From assembly GCA_033283165.1 (NCBI GenBank), contig JAWMQL010000011.1, forward strand, positions 58,000 to 121,999: a DNA stretch of 64,000 nucleotides, in the 5' to 3' direction. How positions within the stretch are numbered: the first letter of the stretch is position 1; each line of letters starts with the position of its first letter. Positions 25,104 through 34,797 of the stretch are shown here, piece by piece. This DNA is from JAWMQL01 sp033283165. Its GTDB lineage: Bacteria > Pseudomonadota > Gammaproteobacteria > Pseudomonadales > Halieaceae. A program made the position numbers and the translations under genes. Below the pieces are notes generated by a model. That model saw only the letters and a list, made by a program, of their open reading frames with translations, was not told the origin of the DNA and did no database searches.

Positions 25104-25772
25104 TCAGCGGGTGCCGAAGACCACGATGGTCTTGCCGGCTACCGAAATCAGGCCGTCTTCTTCCAGCGACTTCAGCACCCGCCCGGCCATTTCCCGGGAG
25201 CAGCCCACGATCTTGCCCAACTCCTGACGGGTTACCTTGATCTGCATGCCGTCGGGGTGGGTCATGGCGTCCGGCTCCCGGCACAAATCCAGCAGGGTAT
25301 GGGCGATGCGTCCAGCCACGTCCACGAAGGCCAGGTCCTTCAGTTTGCGGGTGGTCACCCGCAGGCGATCCCCCATCTGCCGCGCAATGGCGAACAGGAT
25401 GTCGGGGAACTGGCTGCGAATCTGGTGGAAGCGCTCGTAGGAAATCTCGGCTACCTCGCACTGGGTCTTGGCGATCACCATGGCGCTGCGTCCCTCGTGC
25501 GCGTCGTCGAACAGGCCCATCTCGCCGAAGAAGTCACCCAGGTTGAGGTAGCTGACCACCATCTTGTGGTCCGCGTCGGCCTCGTCCTCCACCATGACCG
25601 ACACCGAGCCATCGAGGATGAAATACAGGCTGTCGCTGGCCTCGCCCTCGCGGATGATAACGCTCTTGGCCTTGTAGTCCTTGCGCTGGCAGTGTCGCAG
25701 GAAGTTCTCGATATTGGGTATCGAGTTGAGAATTTGTGGTTTTATCACGCCGCTGCCCCCGGTTTTTAACAC
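25104..25772 (-). CDS. crp: CRP-family cAMP-responsive regulator (Vfr/Crp type)
   Basis: Transcription factor with an N-terminal cyclic-nucleotide-binding barrel (about 25-130) and a C-terminal winged helix. The cAMP site shows GDFFGEMGLFDDAHEGRSAMV, with the Glu and Arg-Ser that contact the phosphate and ribose. The helix-turn-helix is VTRQELGKIVGCSREMAGRVL, with the Arg-Glu-x3-Arg recognition residues of Crp. Position next to trpD and osmC matches vfr in Pseudomonas. GTG start at 25772; an internal GTG at 25748 is possible. The gene is convergent with trpD with no room for a terminator. Confidence 0.92.
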   Translation of the reverse strand: MLKTGGSGVIKPQILNSIPNIENFLRHCQRKDYKAKSVIIREGEASDSLYFILDGSVSVMVEDEADADHKMVVSYLNLGDFFGEMGLFDDAHEGRSAMVIAKTQCEVAEISYERFHQIRSQFPDILFAIARQMGDRLRVTTRKLKDLAFVDVAGRIAHTLLDLCREPDAMTHPDGMQIKVTRQELGKIVGCSREMAGRVLKSLEEDGLISVAGKTIVVFGTR

Positions 25773-25853
25773 GATTCTACCCCAGGAGCGCCCGTCTGCG
25801 AATGGGAATATGTCCAGTCTCTATGCTAAGCTCCGCGCCCTCTGGCAAGCGGG

Positions 25854-26288
25854 ATGATGCGTATGAAAGCGACAGTGAAATGGGTGGACGGCGCCATGTT
25901 CCTCGGTGAGTCACCTTCGGGCCACAGTGTGGTCATGGATGGGCCGCCGGATGCGGGCGGCCGCAACCTGGGAGTGCGTCCCATGGAGATGCTGCTCCTG
26001 GGCACCGGCGGGTGCTCCGCCTACGATGTGATGAGCATGTTGAAGAAGTCGCGGCAGCAGGTACTGGACTGCCGGGTGGAAATGGAGGCCGAGCGCGCTG
26101 ACGCGGTGCCGGCGGTATTCACCCGCATCCACATGCATTTTGTCGTGACCGGGCTGAAGCTCAAGGAAAACCAGGTGAAGCGGGCGGTGGAGCTGTCAGC
26201 GGAAAAATATTGTTCCGCCTCCATCATGCTCGGGGCGGCGGGTGTCGAGATGGGGCACAGCTACGAGATCGTCGAATTCGAGACCTAG
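25854..26288 (+). CDS. OsmC-family protein (YhfA type)
   Basis: Small OsmC/Ohr-fold protein of 144 aa. The conserved first cysteine is in LLLGTGGCSAYDVMSML near residue 55 and the second in EKYCSASIMLGAAGVEMGHSYEI near 121. The family contains thiol peroxidases for organic hydroperoxides; the YhfA subgroup, usually next to crp as here, has no firmly assigned substrate. It is divergent from crp, with 81 bp between them holding the promoters. Three ATGs cluster at the start (25854, 25857, 25863). Confidence 0.85.
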   Translation: MMRMKATVKWVDGAMFLGESPSGHSVVMDGPPDAGGRNLGVRPMEMLLLGTGGCSAYDVMSMLKKSRQQVLDCRVEMEAERADAVPAVFTRIHMHFVVTGLKLKENQVKRAVELSAEKYCSASIMLGAAGVEMGHSYEIVEFET

Positions 26289-26310
26289 CAGCCCCGTCGT
26301 TCCCGCACTC

Positions 26311-26340
26311 TCGTCGCTCCCGCCTTCGCGGGGATGACGA
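26311..26340. repeat. REP-type palindrome between osmC and coq7
   Basis: A 30-bp near-palindrome (TCGTCGCTCCCGCCTTCGCG then GGGATGACGA): five-base ends TCGTC/GACGA and a CCCGC/GCGGG stem around a CTTC loop. It sits in the gap between convergent osmC and coq7. The same type of element (CGTCATTCCCGCGAAGGCGGG) is dispersed in many proteobacteria. A C/G-rich direct repeat of GGGCGGCCCT follows at 26346-26369. Together they may stop transcription from both sides. Confidence 0.7.
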
Positions 26341-26367
26341 AAAAAGGGCGGCCCTGCCCGGGCGGCC

Positions 26368-27012
26368 CTACACGCGGTAGCTGCTGCCGGTCATCACCTT
26401 TGATACCGTGGTCATCAGGTCCTTGACCGGACGGGGGAAATCAGTGCCGCCGGCTTCCAGGGCCTGGTGGCCATGGCGCTCTTCATCCTCCAGCATCTGC
26501 TGCAGGATCAGGCGCGACTTGTTGTCGTTGTCCGGCAACTGCTTCAGGTGGTTGCGCAGGTGATTGCAGACCCGTTCCTCGGTGGCGGCGACGAAGCCCA
26601 GGCTGATTTCGTCGCCGATGGCGCCGGCAATAGCGCCCAGCGCAAACGACATGCCGTACCAGGCCGGGTTGAGGGCGCTGGTGTGGCTGCCCAGCTGGCG
26701 CAGGCGCTCCTCGCACCACACCAGGTGATCCACTTCTTCCGCGGCCGCCTGCTGCATCTCCTCGCGTACTTTGGGGAGGCGGGCGGTGAGGGCCTGGCCC
26801 TGGTACAGAGCCTGGGCGCACACTTCACCGGTGTGATTCACCCGCATCAGGCCCGCCACGTGGCGGCGCTCGGTCTCATTCAGCTCGGTGTCACTGTGGC
26901 CCTCTGAGGGTGAGGGGCGGCCGGCGGTGTGGCCGCGGTTGGTGATTGTGCGCATAACGCCGTCCGCCTCGCTGATCAGGCGGTCGACCAGGGACAGTCG
27001 GCGTTGGCGCAT
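26368..27012 (-). CDS. coq7: 3-demethoxyubiquinol 3-hydroxylase
   Basis: Membrane-associated di-iron monooxygenase of ubiquinone synthesis. The iron ligands are visible as Glu in MRVNHTGEVCAQ, EVDHLVWCEERL (E-x2-H), DEISLGFVAATEERV and EDEERHGHQA (E-x2-H). I chose the ATG at 27012 (GAGG 6 nt upstream), which starts MRQRRLSLVDRLI as in the family; the frame is open to a TTG at 27048 that would overlap purD. About 214 aa. Last gene of the purH-purD run. Confidence 0.94.
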   Translation of the reverse strand: MRQRRLSLVDRLISEADGVMRTITNRGHTAGRPSPSEGHSDTELNETERRHVAGLMRVNHTGEVCAQALYQGQALTARLPKVREEMQQAAAEEVDHLVWCEERLRQLGSHTSALNPAWYGMSFALGAIAGAIGDEISLGFVAATEERVCNHLRNHLKQLPDNDNKSRLILQQMLEDEERHGHQALEAGGTDFPRPVKDLMTTVSKVMTGSSYRV

Positions 27013-27044
27013 GGCAACCTCGGTTCGATCGGGAATCTGAAAGT

Positions 27045-28327
<1,283 letters not shown>

Positions 28328-28328
<1 letters not shown>

Positions 28329-29902
28329 CAGTGTCTGAAGTGGCGCATGCCGGTGAAGACCATCGCCATGCCGTGTTCGTCAGCGGCGGCGATCACTTCC
28401 TCGTCACGGATGGAGCCGCCGGGCTGGATGACCGCGGCGATGCCGCGTTCACCCGCCGCGTCGATACCGTCGCGGAACGGGAAGAAGGCATCCGAGGCCA
28501 TCACGGAGCCCGCTACGGGCAGGCCCGCGTGTTCGGCTTTGATAGCCGCGATACGGGCGGAGTTCACCCGGCTCATCTGGCCCGCGCCCACGCCTACGGT
28601 CTGGCCGTTGCTGGCGTAGATGATGGCGTTGGACTTGACGAATTTCGCGACTTTCCAGGCAAACAGCAAATCGCTCATCTGTTGTTCGGTGGGCTGCACC
28701 TTGCTGACTATCTGCAGGTCGGCGGCTGTCACCATGCCCAGGTCCCGGTCCTGCACCAGCAGGCCGCCGTTAACCCGCTTGTAGTCCAGCGCCGGCAGTG
28801 GTGCGCCCCACTCACCGCAGGCCAGCAGGCGAACATTTTTCTTTTCAGCCACCGCGGCCGCGGCCTCGACACTGACCGATGGCGCGATGATCACTTCCAC
28901 GAACTGGCGTTCGACGATGGCGGCAGCGGTGGCCGCGTCCAACTCGCGGTTGAAGGCAATGATGCCACCGAAGGCCGACTCCGGGTCGGTGGCGAAGGCC
29001 AGTTCGTAGGCCGCGCCGATATCGGCCGCCACCGCCACCCCGCAGGGGTTGGCGTGTTTCACGATGACACAGGCCGGCTGGTCGAAATTCTTTACGCACT
29101 CCAGGGCGGCGTCCGTGTCGGCGACGTTGTTGTAGGAGAGTTCTTTGCCCTGCAACTGCTGCGCGGTGGCAATACCCGCCTCGGCCGGATGGGCCTCCAC
29201 GTAGAAAGCCGCCTGCTGGTGCGGGTTCTCGCCGTAGCGCATTTCCTGCACCTTGTGGAACTGGGTATTGAAGGTGCGTGGAAAGTCGGCGGAGCCTCCC
29301 GGTACCCGCCGGCCGAAGTAGTTGGCAATGGCGCCGTCGTAGGCGGCGGTGTGCTCGTAGGCCTTGATCGCCAGGTTGAAGCGGGTGTCCAGTGAGGTGG
29401 CGCCATCGTTGCCACGCATCTCACTGAGGATCGCCTCGTAGTCACTGGCATTTACCACGATATTGACGAAGCGGTGATTCTTGGCCGCCGCCCGCACCAT
29501 GGTCGGGCCGCCGATGTCGATATTCTCGATAGCGTCTTCCAGACTGCAGTCCGGGTTCGCCACGGTGGCCTCGAAAGGGTAGAGGTTCACCACCACCATG
29601 TCGATGGCGTCGATACTGTGTTCGGCCATGATTGCGTCGTCCTGGCCGCGGCGGGCCAGAATGCCGCCGTGGACCTTCGGGTGCAGGGTCTTGACCCGGC
29701 CGTCCATCATTTCCGGGAAGCCGGTGTACTCCGCCACTTCAGTCACCTGCAGGCCGTGCTCCTGCAGCAGGCGATAGGTGCCGCCGGTGGACAGCAGGGC
29801 CACGCCCATTTCAGCCAGGGCGGAGGCGAACTCCACAATGCCGGTCTTGTCGGAGACGCTGATCAGCGCCCGTTTTACTTGCACGAGATTGGTGTCGCTC
29901 AT
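28328..29902 (-). CDS. purH: Bifunctional AICAR transformylase / IMP cyclohydrolase
   Basis: Last two steps of IMP synthesis. The N-terminal MGS-like cyclohydrolase domain (1-200) has ALISVSDKTGIVEFA and STGGTYRLLQEHG; the C-terminal transformylase has CVIVKHANPCGVAVA with the catalytic Lys-His, and MSRVNSARIAAIKA. Full length (524 aa). It lies 16 bp downstream of fis in a dusB-fis-purH-purD-coq7 run, a common order in Pseudomonas-like genomes. Confidence 0.96.
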
Positions 29903-29918
29903 GGGTGCAGCGGGTCCC

Positions 29919-30248
29919 CTAGGGTTTGGTGGCGGGAATCAATTGGTACTGTTTCAGTTTTTTGCGCAGGGTGCCGCGGTTGAGACCGAGCATGATGGAT
30001 GCCTTGGTCTGGTTGTTGCGTGTGTAGGCCATGATCTCTTCCAGCAGGGGAGCCTCTACCTCGGCCAGCACCATCTGGTATACATCGGTGCTCATCTGGC
30101 CGTCCAGTTCCTGCAGGTAAGCCCGGACCGATCGGGTGACCGCCTCGCGCAGTTTGTCCGCCTGGTCGCGGGATCCGGTCGCGGCGGTCTCGTGGTCGAA
30201 TTCCTCGGCGGCCTCATGGGGGGCCTGAAGTGTGTCAGCCTGGGTCAT
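29919..30248 (-). CDS. fis: Nucleoid-associated DNA-binding protein Fis
   Basis: Small DNA-bending protein. The conserved C-terminal half has PLLEEIMAYTRNNQTKAS and the helix-turn-helix IMLGLNRGTLRKKLKQY. The N-terminus is longer and more acidic than in E. coli (109 versus 98 aa), as in Pseudomonas-type Fis. Its ATG overlaps the dusB stop by 4 bp, the conserved dusB-fis operon. Fis activates rRNA promoters, and an rRNA operon promoter lies at the right end of this window. Confidence 0.95.
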   Translation of the reverse strand: MTQADTLQAPHEAAEEFDHETAATGSRDQADKLREAVTRSVRAYLQELDGQMSTDVYQMVLAEVEAPLLEEIMAYTRNNQTKASIMLGLNRGTLRKKLKQYQLIPATKP

Positions 30249-31231
30249 GCTGCTAATTCCTTGTCACTGTGGTCTGAATAGTATTGTTCCAGATGGCGCA
30301 GTTGCTCGGTCGGCGAGCCCAGCTTGTTGAACGCTGCACGGGCGCTGCGGCCCCCGGTGCTGTGCTGCAGATACCAGCCGACGTGCTTGCGGGCGATGCG
30401 CACGCCCATGAAGTCACCGTAGAAGTCATGCAGGGCGCGCACATGCCCCAGCACGATTTCCCGTTGTTGCGCTCGTCCCGGGGTGGCTGGAACAGCCGCT
30501 CCCTCGAGATGAGCGGCGACCTGGCCGCACAGCCAGGGCCGGCCCTGGGCAGCGCGACCGATCATGATCCCGGCCGCTCCGGTGTGGTCCGCCACCTGCC
30601 GCGCCTTTTCGGGCGAATCGATGTCACCGTTGGCAAACACCGGCAGGTCAGTCGCCGCGACGATAGCCGCGATGGTGTCGTATTCTACTTCGCCCCGAAA
30701 GGCGCAGGCCCGGGTCCGGCCGTGTACCGCGAGGGCGGCAATCCCGGCGTCCTCGGCGATGCGGGCGATGCTGACGCCATTGCGTTGCGCCGGAGCGGTG
30801 CCGGTGCGAATTTTGAGGGTCACCGGTACGGGCACGGCGGCAACCACCGCGTTGAGTATCTCCGCGACCAGCTGCTCGTCTGCCAGCAGTGCGGAGCCCG
30901 CCGCCTTGCGGCAGACCTTCTTCGCCGGGCAGCCCATGTTGATGTCGATGATCTGGGCGCCCGCAGCCACGTTGTAGCGAGCGGCCGCCGCCAGGGCCCC
31001 GGGTTCACTGCCGGCGATCTGTACCGAGCGCGGTGCGACCTCGGCATCGTGCACACTGCGCCAGCGGGTCTTGCGCGAGTCGCGCAGGCCGGGATCGCTG
31101 CTGATCATTTCCGAGACGACCAGACCGGCGCCCATGCGGGCACACAGCCGCCGGAACGGCAGGTCGGTCACCCCGGCCATCGGCGCAAGGGCCACGCGAT
31201 TGGGCAGTGTGTAGGGGCCTATCTGCAGCAT
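30245..31231 (-). CDS. dusB: tRNA-dihydrouridine synthase B
   Basis: FMN-dependent TIM-barrel enzyme reducing uridine 17 in the tRNA D-loop. VALAPMAGVTDLPFRRLC near 13-30 starts the flavin site; the active-site Cys101 is in DINMGCPAKKVCRKAAGSALL (split 96-116); LAVHGRTR and FANGDIDSPE are also typical. 328 aa. First gene of the dusB-fis run, 123 bp after prmA. The small zinc-ribbon (DUF3426) gene often found between prmA and dusB is missing. Confidence 0.94.
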   Translation of the reverse strand: MLQIGPYTLPNRVALAPMAGVTDLPFRRLCARMGAGLVVSEMISSDPGLRDSRKTRWRSVHDAEVAPRSVQIAGSEPGALAAAARYNVAAGAQIIDINMGCPAKKVCRKAAGSALLADEQLVAEILNAVVAAVPVPVTLKIRTGTAPAQRNGVSIARIAEDAGIAALAVHGRTRACAFRGEVEYDTIAAIVAATDLPVFANGDIDSPEKARQVADHTGAAGIMIGRAAQGRPWLCGQVAAHLEGAAVPATPGRAQQREIVLGHVRALHDFYGDFMGVRIARKHVGWYLQHSTGGRSARAAFNKLGSPTEQLRHLEQYYSDHSDKELAA

Positions 31232-31354
31232 CGAACCTGTCGGGAAAACCGGTCGGAAAAAGAGGCGGTATCATACTCGACCGGGCCCGGTGAACGAAAG
31301 CGCTGTGAACAAAAATTCGCCAAGTTGTGGCCTGGTTCACATACCCTGAAGACG

Positions 31355-32245
31355 TTAGCCTTGTCGTCGCCCCCGCAGGCACGCCCAGCCGTCCTGCTCA
31401 GCTGCGACGGAAAGGGTGATTCGCGGGGCGTAATGGTCCTGTAGTTCTCCCGCCTGGCTTGCCAGCAGGCCGGCCAGCATCAATTCGCCTCCGGGCTGCA
31501 GCAGGTCCAGCAGGGTGTCGGACAGTTGCAGCAGGGGGCCTGCCAGGATATTGGCGATCACCAGCTCCGACGCACCGCGCCACCGGGCCGGGTCGAAGCC
31601 GCCCGGCAGGGCCACTTCCAGGGCGTCCTCCGGAATGCCGTTGCGGCCGGCATTGTCACGGGTGGCCGTCAGGGCCTGGGGGTCGTTGTCCACGCCCAGG
31701 GCGCGGCGCGCGCCGAGCTTCAGGGCCGCTACCGCCAGGATGCCGGAGCCGCAACCGTAATCGACCACGGATCGGCCGGACAGGGTCATCCCGTCCAGTT
31801 GTTCCAGGCACAGGGCGGTGGTGGGGTGGGTGCCGGTGCCGAACGCCAGGCCCGGGTCCAGTAACAGGTTGGTCGCGGTGGGGTCCGGCGGCTCCAGCCA
31901 GGAAGGGCAGATCCAGAGTTGCCTGCCGAAGCGCATGGGCTGGTAATCCTGCATCCATTCACGCTCCCAGTCCTTGTCCTCCAGAATTTCCACCCGCTGG
32001 TTGCAGCCCGCCAGGCTGGCCGCGGGAATACCCGCCAGTACGGCGTCCATATCGGTATCGGCGGGATAGAGACCGGTGATCCGGGTCTGGCCCCACAGCG
32101 GGGTCTCGCCAACCCGCGGTTCCAGCACCGGGGTGTCGGCATTGTCCTCCAGGGTGACCGCCACCGCGCCGCTCGCCAGCAGCAGCTCCTCCAGCTCGGG
32201 GGCCTGGCGCGGGTGCGTATCCAGGCGCAATTGCAGCCAGGCCAT
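31355..32245 (-). CDS. prmA: Ribosomal protein L11 methyltransferase
   Basis: SAM-dependent enzyme trimethylating L11. It begins MAWLQLRLDTHPRQAPELEELL (the frame is open further upstream, but the family start is the ATG at 32245). LLDPGLAFGTGTHPTTALCLE, VVDYGCGSGILAVAALKLGA (SAM loop) and ANILAGPLLQL are diagnostic. 296 aa, 13 bp downstream of accC. Confidence 0.95.
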   Translation of the reverse strand: MAWLQLRLDTHPRQAPELEELLLASGAVAVTLEDNADTPVLEPRVGETPLWGQTRITGLYPADTDMDAVLAGIPAASLAGCNQRVEILEDKDWEREWMQDYQPMRFGRQLWICPSWLEPPDPTATNLLLDPGLAFGTGTHPTTALCLEQLDGMTLSGRSVVDYGCGSGILAVAALKLGARRALGVDNDPQALTATRDNAGRNGIPEDALEVALPGGFDPARWRGASELVIANILAGPLLQLSDTLLDLLQPGGELMLAGLLASQAGELQDHYAPRITLSVAAEQDGWACLRGRRQG

Positions 32246-32258
32246 GGTGCCAGCTGTC

Positions 32259-33599
32259 CTAGTCTTCCAGCTTGCTTTCCAGGTAGTGGATACTGACGCC
32301 ACCGGCCCCGAAGGCCTTGTCGCGAACCAGGTCGCGGTGCAGCGCCGTGTTGGTGCGAATGCCCTCCACCACCAGTTCGTCCAGAGCCTGGCGCATGCGG
32401 GCCAGGGCGATGCGGCGGTCCTCGCCATAACTGATCACCTTGGCGATCAGGGAGTCATAGAAGGGCGGCACGGTGTAGCCGTCATACAGGTGGGAGTCCA
32501 CCCGTATACCCGGCCCGCCCGGGGCGTGAAAAGTGGTCACTTTCCCGGGGGAGGGCAGGAAGGTCTTGGGATCCTCGGCGTTGATCCGGCATTCGAAGGC
32601 GTGGCCGCGGAACCTGACATCCTCCTGCTTCAGGGACAGGGGCTGACCGCTGGCGATGAGTAACTGCTCCTTGACGATATCGATCCCGGTGATCATCTCG
32701 GTCACCGGGTGCTCCACCTGCACCCGGGTGTTCATCTCGATGAAGTAGAAGCCGCCGTCCTCGTACAGGAATTCAAAGGTGCCTGCTCCGCGGTAACCGA
32801 TCTCGATACAGGCGTTGACACAGGCCTCCGCCGCCTGCAGGCGCAGGTGGTCGTCGATGCCGGGCGCCGGCGCCTCTTCCAGTACCTTCTGGTGGCGCCG
32901 CTGCAGCGAGCAGTCCCGGTCGCCCAGGTGGATGGCATTGCCCTTGCCGTCGGCCAGTACCTGGATTTCCACATGGCGGGGTTTCTGCAGGAATTTTTCC
33001 AGGTAGACCACGTCCGAGCCGAAGGCCGCGGCGGCCTCGGTCTGGGTGACCTGCACGGAATTGAGCAGGGCGGCCTCGTTGTGCACGACCCGCATGCCAC
33101 GCCCGCCGCCACCGGCGGCCGCCTTGACGATAACCGGGTAGCCGATGCGGCGGGCAATTTCCAGGGTGCTGTCGTCGTCATCGGTCAGGGGGCCGTCGGA
33201 GCCCGGTACGGTCGGCACACCGGATTTGCGCATGGCCTCGATAGCCGACACCTTGTCACCCATCAGGCGGATGGTATCGGCGGTGGGCCCGATAAAGATG
33301 AAGCCGCTTTTTTCCACCTGCTCGGCGAAATCGGCATTTTCCGCCAGGAAGCCGTAACCGGGGTGAATGGCGCTGGCATTGGTAATTTCCGCTGCGCTGA
33401 TAATGGCGGGCACGTTGAGATAGCTCTCGGTGGACTGGGGCGGGCCGATGCAGACCGCCTCATCGGCGAGGCGTACATGCATCAGTTCGCGGTCCGCCTT
33501 CGAGTGGACCGCCACCGTGGGAATGTTCAGCTCCTTGCAGGCCCTGAGAATCCGCAGGGCAATCTCGCCGCGGTTCGCGATCAGTACTTTTTCCAGCAT
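32259..33599 (-). CDS. accC: Biotin carboxylase subunit of acetyl-CoA carboxylase
   Basis: ATP-grasp carboxylase that carboxylates the biotin of AccB. LIANRGEIALRILRAC at the N-terminus, the ATP-grasp glycine loop AAAGGGGRGMRVVHN, EEAPAPGIDDHLR, and the carboxylation site FIEMNTRVQVEHPVTE are visible. 446 aa. Start 30 bp after the accB stop. First committed step of fatty-acid synthesis, with AccA and AccD encoded elsewhere. Confidence 0.97.
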   Translation of the reverse strand: MLEKVLIANRGEIALRILRACKELNIPTVAVHSKADRELMHVRLADEAVCIGPPQSTESYLNVPAIISAAEITNASAIHPGYGFLAENADFAEQVEKSGFIFIGPTADTIRLMGDKVSAIEAMRKSGVPTVPGSDGPLTDDDDSTLEIARRIGYPVIVKAAAGGGGRGMRVVHNEAALLNSVQVTQTEAAAAFGSDVVYLEKFLQKPRHVEIQVLADGKGNAIHLGDRDCSLQRRHQKVLEEAPAPGIDDHLRLQAAEACVNACIEIGYRGAGTFEFLYEDGGFYFIEMNTRVQVEHPVTEMITGIDIVKEQLLIASGQPLSLKQEDVRFRGHAFECRINAEDPKTFLPSPGKVTTFHAPGGPGIRVDSHLYDGYTVPPFYDSLIAKVISYGEDRRIALARMRQALDELVVEGIRTNTALHRDLVRDKAFGAGGVSIHYLESKLED

Positions 33600-33628
33600 G
33601 GACAGGGTCCTCGATTGGCTGCAGGCCG

Positions 33629-34099
33629 TTAGACGATGGAGACCAGGGGCTGGTCGAATTCAACCGGCTCGCCGTTCTCCACCAGGATGGCCTCGATAGT
33701 GCCGGCCTTGTCCGCCTCGATCTGGTTCATCATTTTCATGGCCTCGACGATGCAGACCACGTCGCCAACCTTCACGGTCTGGCCCACTTCAGCGAAAGGG
33801 GGTGAGGTCGGCGAGGGAGAACGGTAGAAAGTGCCCACCATCGGCGATTTGACCAGGTGACCGGAGCTGGCCGGCGCCTCGGCCTCGGCCGGGGCCTCTG
33901 CGGTCGGCGCAGGTGCGGGCGCGGGAGCAGCTGCGGGTACCGGCGGGGCCATGGGCGCGGCGTAGGCGGGAGTCGAAACGAAGGTCTGGGCGCTGTTGCG
34001 GCTGATGCGCACGGATTCCTCGCCCTCCTTGATCTCGATCTCATCGATGTTGGACTCTTCCAGCAGTTCGATCAGCTTTTTGACTTTGCGAATGTCCAT
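33629..34099 (-). CDS. accB: Biotin carboxyl carrier protein
   Basis: Three-part protein: N-terminal dimerisation helices (MDIRKVKKLIELLEESNID), an Ala/Pro-rich flexible linker (about 48-80, mostly APAPAPTAEAPAEAEAPA), and the biotinyl domain with Lys122 in VEAMKMMNQIEAD. 156 aa. Sits between aroQ and accC, the usual order, with a 31-bp gap from aroQ. Confidence 0.96.
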   Translation of the reverse strand: MDIRKVKKLIELLEESNIDEIEIKEGEESVRISRNSAQTFVSTPAYAAPMAPPVPAAAPAPAPAPTAEAPAEAEAPASSGHLVKSPMVGTFYRSPSPTSPPFAEVGQTVKVGDVVCIVEAMKMMNQIEADKAGTIEAILVENGEPVEFDQPLVSIV

Positions 34100-34130
34100 A
34101 GGTCAGTCTCTCTTGGGGGAGTTAAAAGGC

Positions 34131-34580
34131 TTATTCCGTACCACTTTCCAGCAGGTCCATGGCGGCCTGCAGGGCGAAATCGTAGCCACGGGGACCCAGT
34201 CCACAGATCACGCCCCGGGCCTTGTCGGAAAACCAGGAGTGTCGGCGGAACTCCTCCCGGGCGTGCACGTTGGACAGGTGAACTTCGATGAAGGGAATAT
34301 CTACCGCCAGCAGCGCGTCGCGCAGTGCCACGCTGGTATGGGTGAACGCTGCCGGGTTGATCAGGATGAAGTTCACTCCCTCGTGGCGGGCGTCCTGAAC
34401 CCGTTCGATCAACTCGTACTCGGCATTGCTTTGCATGGACAACAGGTGGTGATCGCGCTCGCGGGCCAGTTGCTCCAGGCGCTGGTTGATGTCATTCAGC
34501 GTGGTGCGGCCGTAGATTTCGGGTTCGCGCTCGCCCAGCAGGTTCAGGTTGGGGCCGTGCAGAACAAGAATGGTCGCCAT
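34131..34580 (-). CDS. aroQ: Type II 3-dehydroquinate dehydratase
   Basis: Shikimate pathway enzyme. LVLHGPNLNLLGEREPEIYG near the N-terminus holds the catalytic Asn/Arg/Tyr region; INPAAFTHTSVALRDAL and EVHLSNVHAREEFRRHS carry substrate-binding residues and the catalytic His. 149 aa dodecameric type. First gene of aroQ-accB-accC-prmA; the 217-bp gap upstream (34581-34797) probably holds the promoter, with AT-rich sequence around 34620-34680. Confidence 0.96.
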   Translation of the reverse strand: MATILVLHGPNLNLLGEREPEIYGRTTLNDINQRLEQLARERDHHLLSMQSNAEYELIERVQDARHEGVNFILINPAAFTHTSVALRDALLAVDIPFIEVHLSNVHAREEFRRHSWFSDKARGVICGLGPRGYDFALQAAMDLLESGTE

Positions 34581-34727
34581 GATGTCGGGGTCTCGAGGCT
34601 GTCAGACACGATGCGGGAAAGTGTGGCGTATAATCCGTGGTTTGTCCACAGTTTATGTAATTTTGCCGAACATCGCCGCAAGTTAGCTACCTATTGGCGC
34701 AACTTTGCTGTTTTTTGGAAGATGTCG

Positions 34728-34766
34728 GCATCTACGCGCCGGTAACGGGCGTAAACGGCGAAGATG
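34728..34766. terminator. Hairpin between dsbD and aroQ
   Basis: An interrupted inverted repeat (GCATCT ... CGCCG / CGGCG ... AGATGC) lies 32 bp past the dsbD stop. On the plus strand it is followed by TTTAAATT; on the dsbD (minus) strand there is no T tract. It may be a transcription barrier or mRNA end stabiliser; weak evidence. Confidence 0.3.
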
Positions 34767-34797
34767 CTTTAAATTCGTCTATATTGAGCCTATCTTC

